Assembly (NCBI GenBank): GCA_022578605.1
Contig: MU394063.1
Span: 434,001 to 498,000, forward strand
DNA length: 64,000 bases
Direction: 5' to 3'
DNA from: Camillea tinctor
Taxonomy: Eukaryota; Ascomycota; Sordariomycetes; Xylariales; Xylariaceae
Below are positions 1 to 12,709 of the stretch, in pieces. Numbering within the stretch: position 1 is the stretch's first letter; every line of letters begins with the position of its first letter. Below the pieces are notes generated by a model. It did no database searches. It was not told the origin of the DNA and saw only the letters and a list, made by a program, of their open reading frames with translations. A program made the position numbers and the translations under genes.

Positions 1-635
1 TTACTTCGAGTTATAACGGTCCCCGTGGGTAACTCCTATTTTATATGCATTATGGGCTTGACATTACTGTTGCAGAAGAATATGACTAATGACTATAGTC
101 AGAAAATGGTAGTATATGTATCTATATACTATCAAACAGCTTGATATATATTTAGGTACCAAGCATTTCCAATCTTGCTAACTCAACCCTATAAAAGGGG
201 TTAGTCAGTCTAAAGTCCAAGGGGTGTCCACCCTGGCCATAAAAATCCATTCTCATGTCCACGTATCACATATAAACCAACATAATAGACTGGTCGGCAC
301 GTCATGTGCCGAGTTAGCGTAGGCAAAAGTTGCCTAGGAGCACCTAAAAACGCTGAGGTATGCAACCCCAACACGAGTTCTTTCAAAGCCTATCCCCAAA
401 GTAAAGATCAACAACACTATCCCTCCATATTTCGGGCTTTCCGCCGTATTATTCCGTATCGTTTCTCAGAGAGGAGAGTAACAAGGTGAAATCAACAATA
501 CACCATTCCGATCTTCGTCCATAGCTGCCTTCCTCATTGTCCCTCGCCAGATCATCGTTGTGGAATCGAGTATAACCATGCGTACCGGCGAGAGCCTGCG
601 GGGTGGATAACTCAACTCCCACTACTTTGACTTCT
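1..635. other. spacer, no gene seen
   Basis: AT-rich DNA with only short open frames (the longest is 61 codons on the plus strand from 304) that have no recognisable protein character. I see no repeat or RNA gene. Confidence 0.5.
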
Positions 636-866
636 TTACCGTTTTGAGAATTTGTTGCTTAAATCCTTGGCGCCTTGCTTGATACGGTCGTTTAGTGTGT
701 CAAGCGGGCTCTTTTGCGTCTTTGATATCTGCTGAGGCTGGGAACCGCTATCTTTGACCTTTACGCCTGTATTCCCACCTGTCCGTAGAGTGTATCCTTT
801 GTACTCTGACTCGCCATTTTGAGAATGATTGGAGCTTGTGTAATCATGATTCTGGTTGTTGGACAT
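636..866 (-). CDS. small hydrophilic hypothetical protein, 76 aa
   Basis: A single open frame encodes 76 residues starting MSNNQNHDY and ending in a lysine/arginine-rich tail (KDLSNKFSKR). The composition is protein-like: rich in Ser, Asn, Gln, Gly and Lys, with no signal peptide or membrane segment. The last third (LDTLNDRIKQGAKDLSNKF) could form an amphipathic helix. The ATG has A at -3, which suits a fungal start. I do not recognise the family. It stands alone between AT-rich spacers and could also be the last exon of a longer gene, or chance. Confidence 0.45.
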   Translation of the reverse strand: MSNNQNHDYTSSNHSQNGESEYKGYTLRTGGNTGVKVKDSGSQPQQISKTQKSPLDTLNDRIKQGAKDLSNKFSKR

Positions 867-3800
867 GATTGCAAGGAGTTGTGGATGTATGTATTGAAAA
901 TAAAATTGTAGGTTCAGTCAAAGTTTCAGCTTCGTAGGTGAATTTGTTCCAGGCTCTGTATCGTGTTGGGGGTCGAGACAATAATGCTAATACCAGAAGC
1001 TCGTATATTATATCACCATCATAGTGCTAAAGAACAAGGTGAGGACAGCATAGATATTGGGAAAGAGTATGAATATATACTCCTGGAGAAGGCTGAGTAG
1101 GCCTTGGCTCTTACAGATTACCTCACAACACCTTGCCACCCCCAAATGGCGATTGCTAAGTGCTTCATATGAATTCAAGCTCTAAAATCACATGTCTACT
1201 TAATCTTTCTTTAGCGAGAAGTTCGGAAAGACAAGGGAAAAGCAAGGGAGCAAGGCGTATCCTATGGTTTCGGTCCCGTAGTTAGAAGTTAGTAGGGACG
1301 CGTAAGCAGAAGGGAAGTGAGTACTCGCCGTAAAGTGTCTTTGTTGGACATGGCCAACAGAATAACCATCGTAAGGACGATGAGAGGCCGGAACTACCAA
1401 AGGCTGTACAAGGCTGAGGAAACAAAGCAGCTCAAGTAAAAAAGGGTCACGCGGCTCTGCATTTTTTTTTATTTGATGTCTTATATGACGAAAATTATAG
1501 CATCTCCCTTGCTTAAAATACGAGGACCGTGGCAGGCCACGTATTTAGATTCATATCAGAGTGTACTCGGTTCTGTTGTGACTATCTTTGTGCTGTCCAG
1601 GGGGTCGATTGAAGCAACACGGAGCCACGACATGAAGACTGTAGGAAATAAGCCTCAGAGAGGGGTTTTTTTTCCTCTTCTAATAAAAATTTGAATGTAC
1701 TCTTATCATGAAAAAAAAGGCAGCAACCTAGAAATCTTTCCAGCCCTCGCTAACAGTCAGCTGTGGTTCCGACTTTTCAGAGACAAGTAACCTGCATCAG
1801 TGCATTTCTCCCGAATGATATGCGGATAAAGGCAATAAAAATTTAATTTTCGAGCTATCTTCCCTTCTTTCTTTCATTTTCAAGTGCCTATTGACGTATA
1901 TGCACGCTGTGATAAACAAGAACAGTCTAGCTTCTCTTCGCAGCTTATCTTATTATTCAGGAGATACTGCTTAAATTCCATACCTTGCATAGATAATATA
2001 GCTAGATGTCGTCAAAGTCGCCACTCATCAAAACCTAGTGAGTATCCGATCCAGCGAATTTTATGTTTTTACCAACGTCTTCAGACTTGTCAGGTTCTTC
2101 AAGACATGATATTCTTGTGGGTATCACAAATATCTCAGGGGTAAGTCTTGTAGCACGTCAGTACTTACTTGTCTGGCTGAGCTCTTGGCGATCACGTTCC
2201 TATATCTTAAATCAAATAAAGAATTTGTTGGACTTAGCAAAAATGAAGTACTTAGGCCTCAGTCGTTTAGGAATCCACGTGACAACCAGATTGTTTTGAG
2301 AGACCTAAGGGGGGGGATTTTATTTCTTTGTACACTAGGGTCCGTGATGTGTCCAAACTTAGAGTACATGCTAGCATATACGTATCTTCCTAAGAAAAGA
2401 GGCTATTACCAGGTATATTACTCCGTATATAAAATGGTATCACATGTAGTTGTCTTTCAACCCCCGCGTAGTAACACCGTACTTACCTGAAATTGTTGCT
2501 ACGTGACCTGTAACAATGAAGTCCTTCTGAGAAGCACCACGACTCCCAACACCACTATTGTGCTACGTGGAAGTTTACGGAGATTCTCTGTGCATCTGAT
2601 TTGTTTCCTTTTTCTTTTTTCTTCCCTCGAATCGGGTACACATTCCTATTCCCTTCTCATGCTGCTCTTCTCTTTTCCTTTTTCCTTTTTTTCATACTCC
2701 TCGTCGGCTTCAATCCTGGCCCAGATGCCGAAAAGTTGGAAGCAGAGGTCCGAGCTTACTGGCAAACTTTCCTTTTTTCTTCACGCTCTTCATGTATACT
2801 GGGTTTCTATTTGCTGTAATATAGTATGTTGTATCTGGCTGTTCCTTTACACGCGTGTGTATGCACTGCTACGTTGGATACGTAGTATTACGCGCCATTA
2901 GCTGCAGCCCTTTATCGGGAGCTCGCAACCCCGGGAACCCTGTCGTGAATAATGTAATATACTCATCCTGGTTCACACACATGACTCTCGTGGTATGTCA
3001 GAACTATGAATATCGCTGTTTTCTGCCCATAGACCCTTGGTCTCACTTTTTAATTATTCACCATCCTAGCTACCTTGCATGTTCACATCGATCGTCTAGC
3101 CAGCCTTATCCAATCATAAATAATTCATCAAGCCCCCATCGGGACGATGGTCCGTTGTACATAATCATCATCTGCGGCGCTGTTGGATCTCAACAAGGAA
3201 ACTCTTGCGTGGAGAGTGGCCATCGAGATAGCCTATCCGGCTGTCCTGTCTACCTCGTGTTAGAAAAAGCGATCAGGTAGCTCGTGACCATCTTTGTAAG
3301 ACCAACTCGTATATCCTTGTCAAAATATGAGTGTAATAAGTGCTTATTCTAGGACCCAGATGAAAGGGTGCAGAAAAGGAGACACTACTCCATGGAAGGT
3401 TGTGAACTATGATTATGAAGTTATCTTCCTTATTACTACTGTGGGAAACCCGATTTAGTCTAATACACAAGTAAATCTACTAAGATTAAGTCGCAGAAAA
3501 TGACCAGCCAACCAGCTTTTGATTATTCAAACCATGACGCCAACCTCAAGAGTATAGGGGAGGGGGCGTTGATTTATTGGTTTCTAGCTTATATCTCTTA
3601 AGCCGTCGATCTGGAATATCATTCTTCGGAATTAAAGGAGATACGCACTAGCAGATGATGTATAGTTATTCTCATCTGGTTGGGTTGTTGTCACACGGAG
3701 TGAGAGGGGCAAAACTCGTTGATATCATCCGGGTATCATTTCTTGAACTATAATCCGACGATGGACGATCACCGGGTAGTTACGGATGAACTCAATCGAG

Positions 3801-4392
3801 AGATTTCATATTATTGTCCTTTTTCGAGGTGAGATCTAGTCTTATCGCGTATCACGCCGTCTATAATGGTTAGGCAAAAGCGAAAGTTGATAGCTTGTTG
3901 GTGATTAGTCAATATGTAGGTAGTTCATGACAATAATACTATCCAGGCTGACACTAATTAATGATTGTGACTTATATGGACAATATACCGATTTCCCTTT
4001 CTCGTCGGAGAAGACAAACAAAATCGAGAACAGATAACTAGATATAGCCTCACCAGGGATATACGTATATACAAACTATTTTCCCTCCCCATCTCCCGAC
4101 AGGTGTTAAACCAGACAGAGACAATCAGATATCTAGTAATATATATATATATATATAAGAAACAAGAAGTTTCCACTTCAAATTCATCGCGAGATAAAAA
4201 GATCGAAGTAGTCTCACCCAAAAAAGCATATCTACATAGGTACCTAGGTAGTCTTCCATAACCCCATGCCCAATCCCAAGGCACTCAAAAACCTGTTCCA
4301 TCTTCCCCCATATATATATACCGCAAAGAAACCAAAAAGTACACGAAAAGAAGGAGGTGGGGAGGGGGACTTCACTCCAAAAGAAATCCACG
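867..4392. other. gene-poor AT-rich spacer
   Basis: About 3.5 kb with no convincing gene. Open frames at 2503-2901 and 2855-3280 (plus strand) overlap one another and translate to Phe/Ser/Cys-rich sequence without domains. A short (TA)n tract lies at about 4139-4157, and an exact TACCTAGGTA palindrome at 4241-4250, just downstream of the P450 gene. Confidence 0.5.
4139..4157. repeat. (TA)n microsatellite
   Basis: An uninterrupted TA dinucleotide run in the 3' flank of the P450 gene. Confidence 0.9.
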
Positions 4393-6368
4393 TCACATCT
4401 TCTCCTTCTCCGCCGCAGCAGGGGGCTCATACGTCGACAGCGGCATGCCCCTCGGTATCTCCCTCCACTGGGCCTCCTCATCGAGCAGCGCCCGGCACTC
4501 GGCCCAGTGGTCCCTCACGGCGTGGGCGTGCTTCTCGCTGCGGGGCACGATGCGCGCGGGGAAGGGCCGGGGCTGCACGAGCATGCCGGGGATGAGGGCG
4601 GCGGGGTCGGGCGGCGGGTGGCCGGGCGCGGGCTCGAAGCGGAACGCCCACAGCATGCGCGACACCGCCAGGAACATCGACCGGTCCGCGATGTGCATGC
4701 CCTGGCAGATGCGCCGGCCCGCCCCGAAGAGGAAGTGGTCCCGCTGCGAGGGGTCCTTGGACTGCGCCGATTCGATCGAGTTGGTGAGGTCCGAGAGGTA
4801 GCGGCAGGGCGAGAACTCGGAGGGGTTCTTGTGCCGCTGCGGGTCCATGTGGATTGCCCTGGGGAGAGAAAGTTCAGCGTGTGTTATAGATAAAGAGGGA
4901 GGGAGAGAGATGTTAGGGGTAGGGTAGGGTAGGTGGAGGAAATAGATTGGGAGGGCTGGGGCAGGTACATACCACACATTCAACACCACGGTCGAGTCCT
5001 TCGGGATCTTGTAGCCCATGTACTCGTCGTCCTTGATGACGGAGTGGGCGATGCCCATGATGGCGGTCGGCATCCAGCGGTGGCACTCCTTGATGCACGC
5101 GCGGATGTACTGCAGGTCCATCTCGTCGTCCATGTCCGGCATGCGGTCACCGCAGACGCGGTCAATCTCCTCTTGCGCTTTCTTCTGCACCTCAGGGTAG
5201 AGCAGCATGGCCTGCACGAACCCCACGAGCTGCGCCGCTGTTGTGTCCGAGCCCGCCTCCAGGAGGTTGCCCGCGATGTAGCCGGCCTGCTCGTCTGAGA
5301 ACCCTTCCGTGTCTTGGGCCTTGGCTAGGTCGACACATAGCGAGGGCTGTCAAAACGGGTCAGTGATAGTGTATACAAAAAGAAACTATAACAAATACAG
5401 CGACAATAGGGTGTAGTTCAGGTTGGGGACGGCCAACTAACCTTAGCAGTGCCGTTCTTTAACTTTGCTTTTACCTCCATCCAGTTGCCTTTATGCAAGG
5501 CCTTCTCAACGGTATGCAATTGCTTCGCATACCGCCGCGCCGGGAGCATGAAATCAGGTAGGTATCGTAGAGGAGGGAACAAATCAAGAAGCGCTGCGGC
5601 CGTGGTACCCATGGTTTTGGAGAACTCATGGAGATTGTAAAATAGCGCCTTCAGCTTGGGGTTATCCAGCCTGTCAGAACGCCATCCATATGTCATCTGA
5701 GTAGTCAGTGAGAAAGAGTATCGGCGCAGGTGGTCGATGAAAGAATCGGGCTCATCCAGAAGCCCGTTGAGCATCTGCTTGTTTTCAAGGTCCTGGTAGG
5801 GAACGAAGCTCTTGGCAGCTCTGATGTTGAGAATGGAATGATAGATACGATGGGCCATGCGCCACCTGTCTCCATATTGCTGAATATGAATTTTATTAGC
5901 CTTAGTCTTTGGTGGATATATAAGTGTATGCTGTCACTAACCATAAGAAGGACTCTGTAGCCTCCAGGGACAACATGTCTACCACTGACGACCTGCGCGA
6001 TGTATGTCTCTGGACGTGAAGAGTACAACGAACTCTTTTTATCCAGGAGATCCTTAACTGCCTGATCCGATGAGAGGACTATCATCACCTTTGTACCAAG
6101 GATCAAAGAGTATACAGGGCTATCGATGTGGTATTAGCTTATATCTACACATTTCATAGAAACTATGAGCTCTGTCTTACCCATATTCTTTGGCCCACTT
6201 CTGGAACTGGATATGCCCGTTCTCTGCGGGGATCTGGTGTAAGTTGCCAATGATGGGCAAAGTAGGGGGCCCTGGGGGGTAGTTTGGTGGTCTCCGTCCA
6301 ACCTGCAATAGCCGGTAGACTGCCAGACCGAAAAGCACTATTAAAGGGAGTAGCCATATGCCTGCCAT
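4393..6368 (-). CDS. cytochrome P450, fungal O-methylsterigmatocystin oxidoreductase-like, 547 aa
   Basis: Five exons read in frame on the minus strand: 6368-6181, 6119-5942, 5879-5442, 5346-4973 and 4858-4393 (188, 178, 438, 374 and 466 bases; total 1644, exactly 548 codons). The start is the ATG at 6368 ([20 protein letters not shown]), which gives an N-terminal membrane anchor followed by the proline-rich hinge [12 protein letters not shown]. Conserved P450 elements are all present: C-helix WRMAHR, I-helix AGSDTTA (oxygen-activation motif), K-helix ECHR (ExxR) and the haem loop [10 protein letters not shown] with the ligand cysteine at about residue 444. It should be an ER-bound, reductase-dependent haem monooxygenase. 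Overall character matches the fungal OrdA-like group; the substrate cannot be told. No other biosynthetic enzyme lies beside it. Donors are GTAAGA, GTTAGT, GTTAGT and GTATGT. The last two exons are much more GC-rich than the first ones. Confidence 0.92.
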
Positions 6369-9318
6369 GATGACTGGATGTTGTCTGTTGAATGGCAAGA
6401 TTGCCGGCTGAATCTGGGGACCCGGCGTACGGGGACGAGGAAGGTATGACACCCTATTATACTACACACCATTCTGCGCCATTTATCTCTAGTCAATTAT
6501 CTTCCTTACATGAGAGCCCCTATGTAGTCCTACGATATGTGGGTATATGACGTCCCCAATTGCGAATCCCTAAGCTATACTTAGAAGAAGAAGGGGGGAT
6601 GGTTCGTACGTTGAGTCCCGATATGTAACGGGAATATTTATCCGTGACTACTTTTTTCGATTGGTAGGTAACAGCCTCTCACATCATCGAGTCCAGTGGA
6701 ACACGGGGGTCTTCCCTGACAGCTTCCTCTTGACTGGGGCATATTATTGGAGGGTAGATGGGATAGTATAGGTGGAGGGGGGCGTCCAGGAAGGCGGATT
6801 CCGTAACTAACCCTGACATCTCGAAGCTATTTGGAAACTGGATAATTTGAATTCCAATGTAACACCTAGGTGGTGTTCTATTGATAAGATGACTTCACTA
6901 TGCTCTATGAAAACTAGTCAGCAGGAACTTGTTATCGTATGTTTCCGGGGACGAACACAGGAGAGGGGGGTTGTGGTGGTGGTACCAAAGTACCCCTAGC
7001 ATTGCATACTAATATTGTGTTATTTATTAGTGCCTTTTCCCACCTTATTCCTCAACAAATAAGACAGATGTGATAGAAGCAAGGCATCGATCTAAAGGCA
7101 GTCCAGATTTGGTATTGTACAGAGTGACGTTAAGCCTAATGAGGGGGGGATGTAAGGGAACGATATACGCAGTAGTCATTCATACGCATTGAGCTACGGA
7201 TAGGTATCTACGAAAAGCCTTTTAATAGAAACAAAATACCTACGTGTTGGTGAAAAGAGTGGGATAGCAAAAGAATGAGTAAGTTCGGTTGTTAAATAGG
7301 GCAAGTGGTCCTAGGTAACTTGTTAAGAGGAATGAATACTTTGGGCTTAGGTCGGTGCTGAATTCTGGGCAGAGTTTATTCTGGAGCGTGGGAAACACGC
7401 GAGATGGTACATAGAGTAGTATACGCACTGGATCTAGATAGGCGACTCGGACCTGCAGATAGGATTCGGTGATCCTGGGTTACGGGACACACCAAAAGTC
7501 GTGTTTCGTGGTCGCCGTTTGTTCTCCTATGTATGCGGGGGGTGGGGGGTTGATTGAGGCTAGATTTGAAATATCCATCTGACAGGTCTGGGATCCAGTA
7601 ATAATATAACCTTATGTTGTGACAGGATACGAGTTGTAGCCCGTGTCAAAGACAAGAATATTTTTGTTGCCGAGACCCCAAGCCGTATAAAAGTGGTTCT
7701 ACCTGGTACTTTCATAGTAATTCGTGAGATGGAGAATCCTACAGGAAGCCGTGACTTTTTGAGCTAACAGGTATCTTTTTTTTTTTGAACAATCAGAGTA
7801 AGTAGGTAACTTTTCGAGTCAATAGCCGGGCCGCCAGAGACCGTGAGGACTAAGGCTCGGGGCAACCGGACCGAAGATTCGGTGTAGAGATTCTATTCAC
7901 GTAGTATTGTAGTATCATTTTCACAATCGAGTGCTGACTCGTATAAGAGCTGAAAATATAAAAAGGAGCAATGAGGTCCGAAGAGAAAAAGAAGAAAAAG
8001 AAAACAAAAAGAAAAGCATGGAAAAGAAGGAAAGCATGGAGGCTCAATAAAGGGTGCAGATTTAGGTGTATAGTGTTTGGGAGGAACCAGGAACCACATT
8101 ATAAGTCTGCGATAGTTTCTTCCCTTTTTTTCCTTGGCATGGCACGTCGGTGTTTGTTTTCAGTATAGATCCATACATTCCCTTATCAAAATATTTTCTA
8201 TATGCCCTTTTTCTAAATAAATAGTATGGTGGTTGGGTGTCATAGACTGGGGACAATAGTCCCTAGTCCCTTACAGCCTCATACAGCTGTGAACAGGTAG
8301 GGGGTCCTCCCTATCTCGAACTCAATAGTGGCCCCTTTAGATATTTTGTTAACTGTAGTAGAGCCAGAGAACAAAGCAAAGCATAATATAACAGTATAAT
8401 ATTAATTAAATTATTGATAAACAAAACCAGCGTGTAAGTTATGTGACTCTGGACCTGAGTATTCGTTATGCTGTATCATGGTGAGATGTAGTCCTTTTAG
8501 GAAGTAGGCCGGTGTAAATATGTGTGTGTGTATACTAGAGTGGTGATCTCTAGGCTATGCGAGGTATATGTAAGGCAAGGCGAGATGCAATATGTACGCT
8601 GACTATGTTTTATTTCCCTTTCATTTCCACGAGGCTGTACTTAGGTAACAGCTGAAGAACCATCTTATGGTGGATTCAAACATGTCTCATACAGGTTTGA
8701 ACCCTGTTACTTTGCCGCTCAAACGCATATTTGAGAATCGTAAACGGGAGGAACGGAAGGAATGTTCTTGGGAGGGAAATAGAAAGGAATGTTTGACATT
8801 GAAAGAAAGAAAAAAGAAAATATGGGGAGGAGGATGGGGGCACAGGGGAGAAAAAGCAGGAAAAAAAGAAAAAAAAAAGAAAAAAAGATGAAAGTTGAGA
8901 TGAAAGTTGAGATGAAAGTTGAACATAACCTCATTCAAGCCAAAATATGCAATTACATGGTGTATGCAGATAGGTGTCTACTATAACTAATGCATCTAAT
9001 CTAACCTAGGAGTATAGTACTTAGTGACCTACTAATAGGTACCCCACGTATGGATAGGTCCCGCCTGCTAGGAACCCCTCGATATGTCTTCCAAGAAGAG
9101 GGGACAGGGATAGATGGGATTTGATTCTCCGGCATCGCACAAAATCTTTATATTTGACCAATCAGGATCACTTCAATGCCACTTACACCAAGTAACTTAA
9201 TTTTTTTATGGAGAACTTTGGGATTTTATCGTGACGCAACTTTTTTCTTCTCTTTTTTTTTTAATCTTTTATTTACATACCTTTGACCAAGTATGATAGT
9301 CAACTGGGAAGAAGAAGA
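6369..9318. other. intergenic spacer between P450 and aconitase
   Basis: About 2.9 kb lying upstream of both flanking genes (they are divergent), so it holds both promoters. I see no convincing ORF. It contains polypurine tracts at 7971-8030 and 8805-8890, and three tandem copies of a 12-base unit at 8887-8922. Confidence 0.5.
8887..8922. repeat. 12-bp tandem repeat, 3 copies
   Basis: The unit ATGAAAGTTGAG is repeated three times (last copy with one change), directly after a polypurine tract. Confidence 0.85.
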
Positions 9319-11804
9319 ATGAGAGCAATTGAGCTTGCATGCCGCCGAGGCGCAAGCCTTCGGGTATGTTAAAAACGAAAATGAACCTGAAACTGAAAAT
9401 AAAATAAAATGAAATCACAGTCCAAGCTAATTCCTATTCTTCATCTTTTTCGCAGAGCATAATAAACCGTGGTCGCCGTGGTGATATCGCCAGCACTCGC
9501 TCCTTTGCGACCCCTACCTTCGACAGCTCCAATCCTCGTATACCCCCTTATCTGAAGCTGATTCAGAACTATGAGAAAGTAAAGGAGGTTCTGGGAAAGG
9601 GCAGAGCTCTGACCCTGGCCGAGAAGATCCTATACAGTCATCTGGACAATGCCGAGGAGTCTCTCTTGACCAACACCAACGGTGGCCGCGATGTTCGTGG
9701 TACTGCCAACCTCAAGCTCAAGCCCGATCGAGTCGCCATGCAAGATGCCTCGGCTCAGATGGCCCTGTTACAGTTCATGACATGTAACCTACCTACCACG
9801 GCTATCCCCGCCAGCATTCACTGCGACCATCTGATCGTCGGCGAGAATGGTGCCAAGTCCGATCTCGAGTCCGGTATCAAGATGAACCAGGAAGTCTTTG
9901 ATTTCCTTGAGTCGGCCGCTAAGAAGTACGGAATCGAGTTCTGGCCCCCCGGTGCTGGTATCATCCACCAGAGCGTCCTTGAAAACTATGCAGCCCCTGG
10001 TTTGATGATGCTCGGCACCGACAGCCATACCCCCAATGCTGGAGGTTTGTCCACCATAGCCATTGGTGTTGGTGGTGCTGATGCTGTTGAGGCACTGGTT
10101 GGTGCTCCTTGGGAACTCAAGGCTCCTCGTATATTGGGTGTAGAGCTGAAGGGGAAACTCAGTGGCTGGGCCTCGCCTAAGGATATCATTCTGAACCTCG
10201 CAGGACAACTGACTGTTCGTGGTGGCACTGGCTTCATCATCGAATACTTTGGGTCTGGTGTTGAGACCCTCAGCTGCACTGGCATGGCTACCTCTTGCAA
10301 TATGGGAGCCGAGGTGGGAGCTACGACTTCGATTTTCCCTTTTAGCCCAGCTCATGTCCGCTACCTAGAGGCAACCCACCGTAAAGATGTCGCTGCCGAG
10401 GCCAAGAAGTTCTCCGAGATTGTCCAGCTCAAGGCCGATGCCGGTGCCCAATACGACGAGGTTATCACTATCGACCTGTCCACTCTAGAGCCTCATATCA
10501 ACGGTCCCTTCACCCCCGATCTATCTACACCCATCTCTCAGTTCAAGCAGACCGTGAAAGAGCAGGAATGGCCCGAGAAATTGTCAGCGGGTCTTATTGG
10601 CAGCTGCACAAACAGCTCATATGAGGATATGACCCGATGTGAGGGCATGGTGCGCGAGGCCATGGAAGCAGGTTTGAAGCCGGCTTCCGATTTTTACATT
10701 ACGCCGGGTAGCGACCAGATTAGAGAAACGCTTCGACGTGATGGGCCCCTGGAAACATTTAAAGAAGCTGGCGGCACCGTCCTCTCGAATGCCTGCGGCC
10801 CGTGTATTGGGCAATGGAAGCGACGTGACGGGGTGGAGAAGGGCACACCAAATGCTATCTTGACTTCATACAACCGCAACTTTCGTGGCCGCAACGATGG
10901 TAATCTCGACACGATGAATTTCCTTGCTTCCCCCGAAATTGTTACCGCTATGGCCTTCGCTGGTACTACGATCTTCAATCCCGTAACCGACTCCATCACC
11001 ACCCCGACAGGCAAAGAATTCCGCTTTTCGCCCCCCTCAGGCAAGGAAATTCCATCTCAACCATTTGAGGTAGCGCGGGAGGAATTCCGCGCCCTTGCCC
11101 AACCCCCCAATTCCTCGGTTGAGGTAGTCATACCACCTACCTCTGAACGCCTAGCCCTCCTTGAGCCATTCGAACCCTTCCCCAACTCGGATCTCACCGG
11201 CCTCCGCGTCCTGGTCAAGGTGACCGGGAAGTGCACGACCGACACAATCTCCGCCGCCGGCCCCTGGCTCAAGTACAAGGGTCACCTGCCCAACATCAGC
11301 GCCAACACGCTCAACACGGCCACCAACGCCGAGACGGGCGAAGTAAACGTAGCCTACGACCTCGACGGCAGCGCGCACACGATCCCCGAGCTCGGGCGGC
11401 GGTGGCGCGAGGCCGGCCGCCCCTGGCTCGTGGTCGCCGAGCACAACTACGGCGAGGGCAGCGCGCGCGAGCACGCCGCCCTGCAGCCGCGCTACCTCGG
11501 CGCCCGCGTCGTGCTCACCAAGAGCTTCGCCCGCATCCACGAGACCAACCTCAAGAAGCAGGGCGTCGTGCCCCTGACATTCGCCGACGAGACAGACTAC
11601 GACCGCATCAGCGCCGGAGATGAGGTCGATACCGTTGGATTATACGAGATGCTGCGGAATGGTGGTAAAGGGGAGGTCGCGCTGAAGGTAAGGAAGGTGG
11701 CTACGGGCGAGGAGTTCCTGGTCAAGACCAAGCACGCGGTGAGTAAGGACCAGGCCGGGTTCATACTCGCGGGGAGTGCGCTGAATTTGCTGTCTAAGCG
11801 GTAA
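9319..11804 (+). CDS. acoB: mitochondrial aconitate hydratase, AcoB/Aco2 type, 797 aa
   Basis: Two exons: 9319-9363 (15 codons) and 9456-11804. Exon 1 encodes MRAIELACRRGASLR, and splicing at GTATGT/TTTTTCGCAG joins it in phase to SIINRGRRGDIASTRSFATP. Together they form an Arg/Ser-rich mitochondrial transit peptide; without exon 1 the frame has no credible ATG upstream of the conserved N-terminus. The enzyme isomerises citrate and isocitrate using a [4Fe-4S] cluster. The three cluster cysteines are at about residues 399 (GSCTNSS), 462 and 465 (NACGPCIG); the 63 and 3 residue spacing equals that of mammalian aconitase. The C-terminal swivel domain keeps the active-site stretch NYGEGSAREHAALQPR. 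In yeast and Aspergillus the second aconitase, which this resembles, acts in lysine biosynthesis (homocitrate dehydration); assignment to AcoB rather than the TCA-cycle paralogue is inference. The 3' third is strikingly GC-rich. Confidence 0.92.
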
Positions 11805-12709
11805 ACTTGGATTTCGGTCTATTGTACAAAATATATAAATGACGATTCGTTTTTTTTTCTTATTGAGAAGGGAATATGAAAATAGGATTTTGAGGAGGGG
11901 GGAGGAGTATTTAAAAATTAGGGAGATGAATGGATGGTTCCAAAGAAAATAAAGGAGGGAACTTAAAAAAGAGAATTAAAAAGGGGGGGTAAGAGATTAA
12001 TCCCCTTTAAACATTGTTTTTACAATAAATTTAACTGGAATAAAAAGTTACAAGTTAAAAGTCCAGTGAAATATGGCGAGGATCCGTTGGCTTGAAGAGG
12101 GGAGTGGTAAGTGTGGGTATTTGGAATAGAGTGAACATTAGGTAGGTATGTACGTGTGATATTTGCATTGGAAGTTTATAAAGCTATAGGCTAAGCACGT
12201 TACGTCATCTATAATACTTTCCACACGCTGTCCCCCCTTCGCCCCCTTTTAACTCACTGAAGTGCGTTAGTCCCTGACCCATTCATGCTCAGTAGGATAG
12301 GATATGCCGACTAAAACTACTCATACGAGATACACACATTGTGCAGGTACATAGGTAAGTTATCAGGTTCCGGCCCCTTACCCCAGAACGAAGGGCAGGC
12401 AGCGGGGGATAGGTAGTATAGAACTAGATCTATTTACTCAGTCACAGCCCACCCACGGAAGAAAACTGTTACTGTCAATATACCAGTTCACTTCACCCAA
12501 TGCCAAAAAAAAAAAAAATAGGATGGTCTTTTCAATGTAACTTATACATTATGAAAACCATCGCAAAAATAGGTTTATAAATATATGTGTGTGCTGTGCT
12601 GTGTGCCTTGTTTCTCTCTCCCTGTATATATGTTGATGATGACGATGGCAATGATGATGTGTGTACAGTGAGTTCCCGTCTCCATGTTTTCACTAACAAC
12701 GACAAAAGC
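11805..12709. other. intergenic spacer between convergent genes
   Basis: AT-rich 3' flanks of the aconitase (+) and of the low-complexity gene (-), with purine tracts and an A13 run near 12507. No ORF or RNA is recognised. Confidence 0.5.

Noticed and set aside
2503..3280. Two overlapping plus-strand open frames of 132 and 141 codons.
   Set aside because: They translate to Phe/Ser/Cys-rich sequence without domains, overlap one another in different frames, and lie in AT-rich spacer.
8640..8780. tRNA-like signals on the minus strand: a perfect T-arm (ACAGG-GTTCAAA-CCTGT) and, upstream, a 6-bp hairpin resembling an anticodon arm.
   Set aside because: No 5' acceptor strand pairs with the bases after the T-arm, and no D-arm is found at the right distance. 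Probably chance, at best a tRNA-derived relic.
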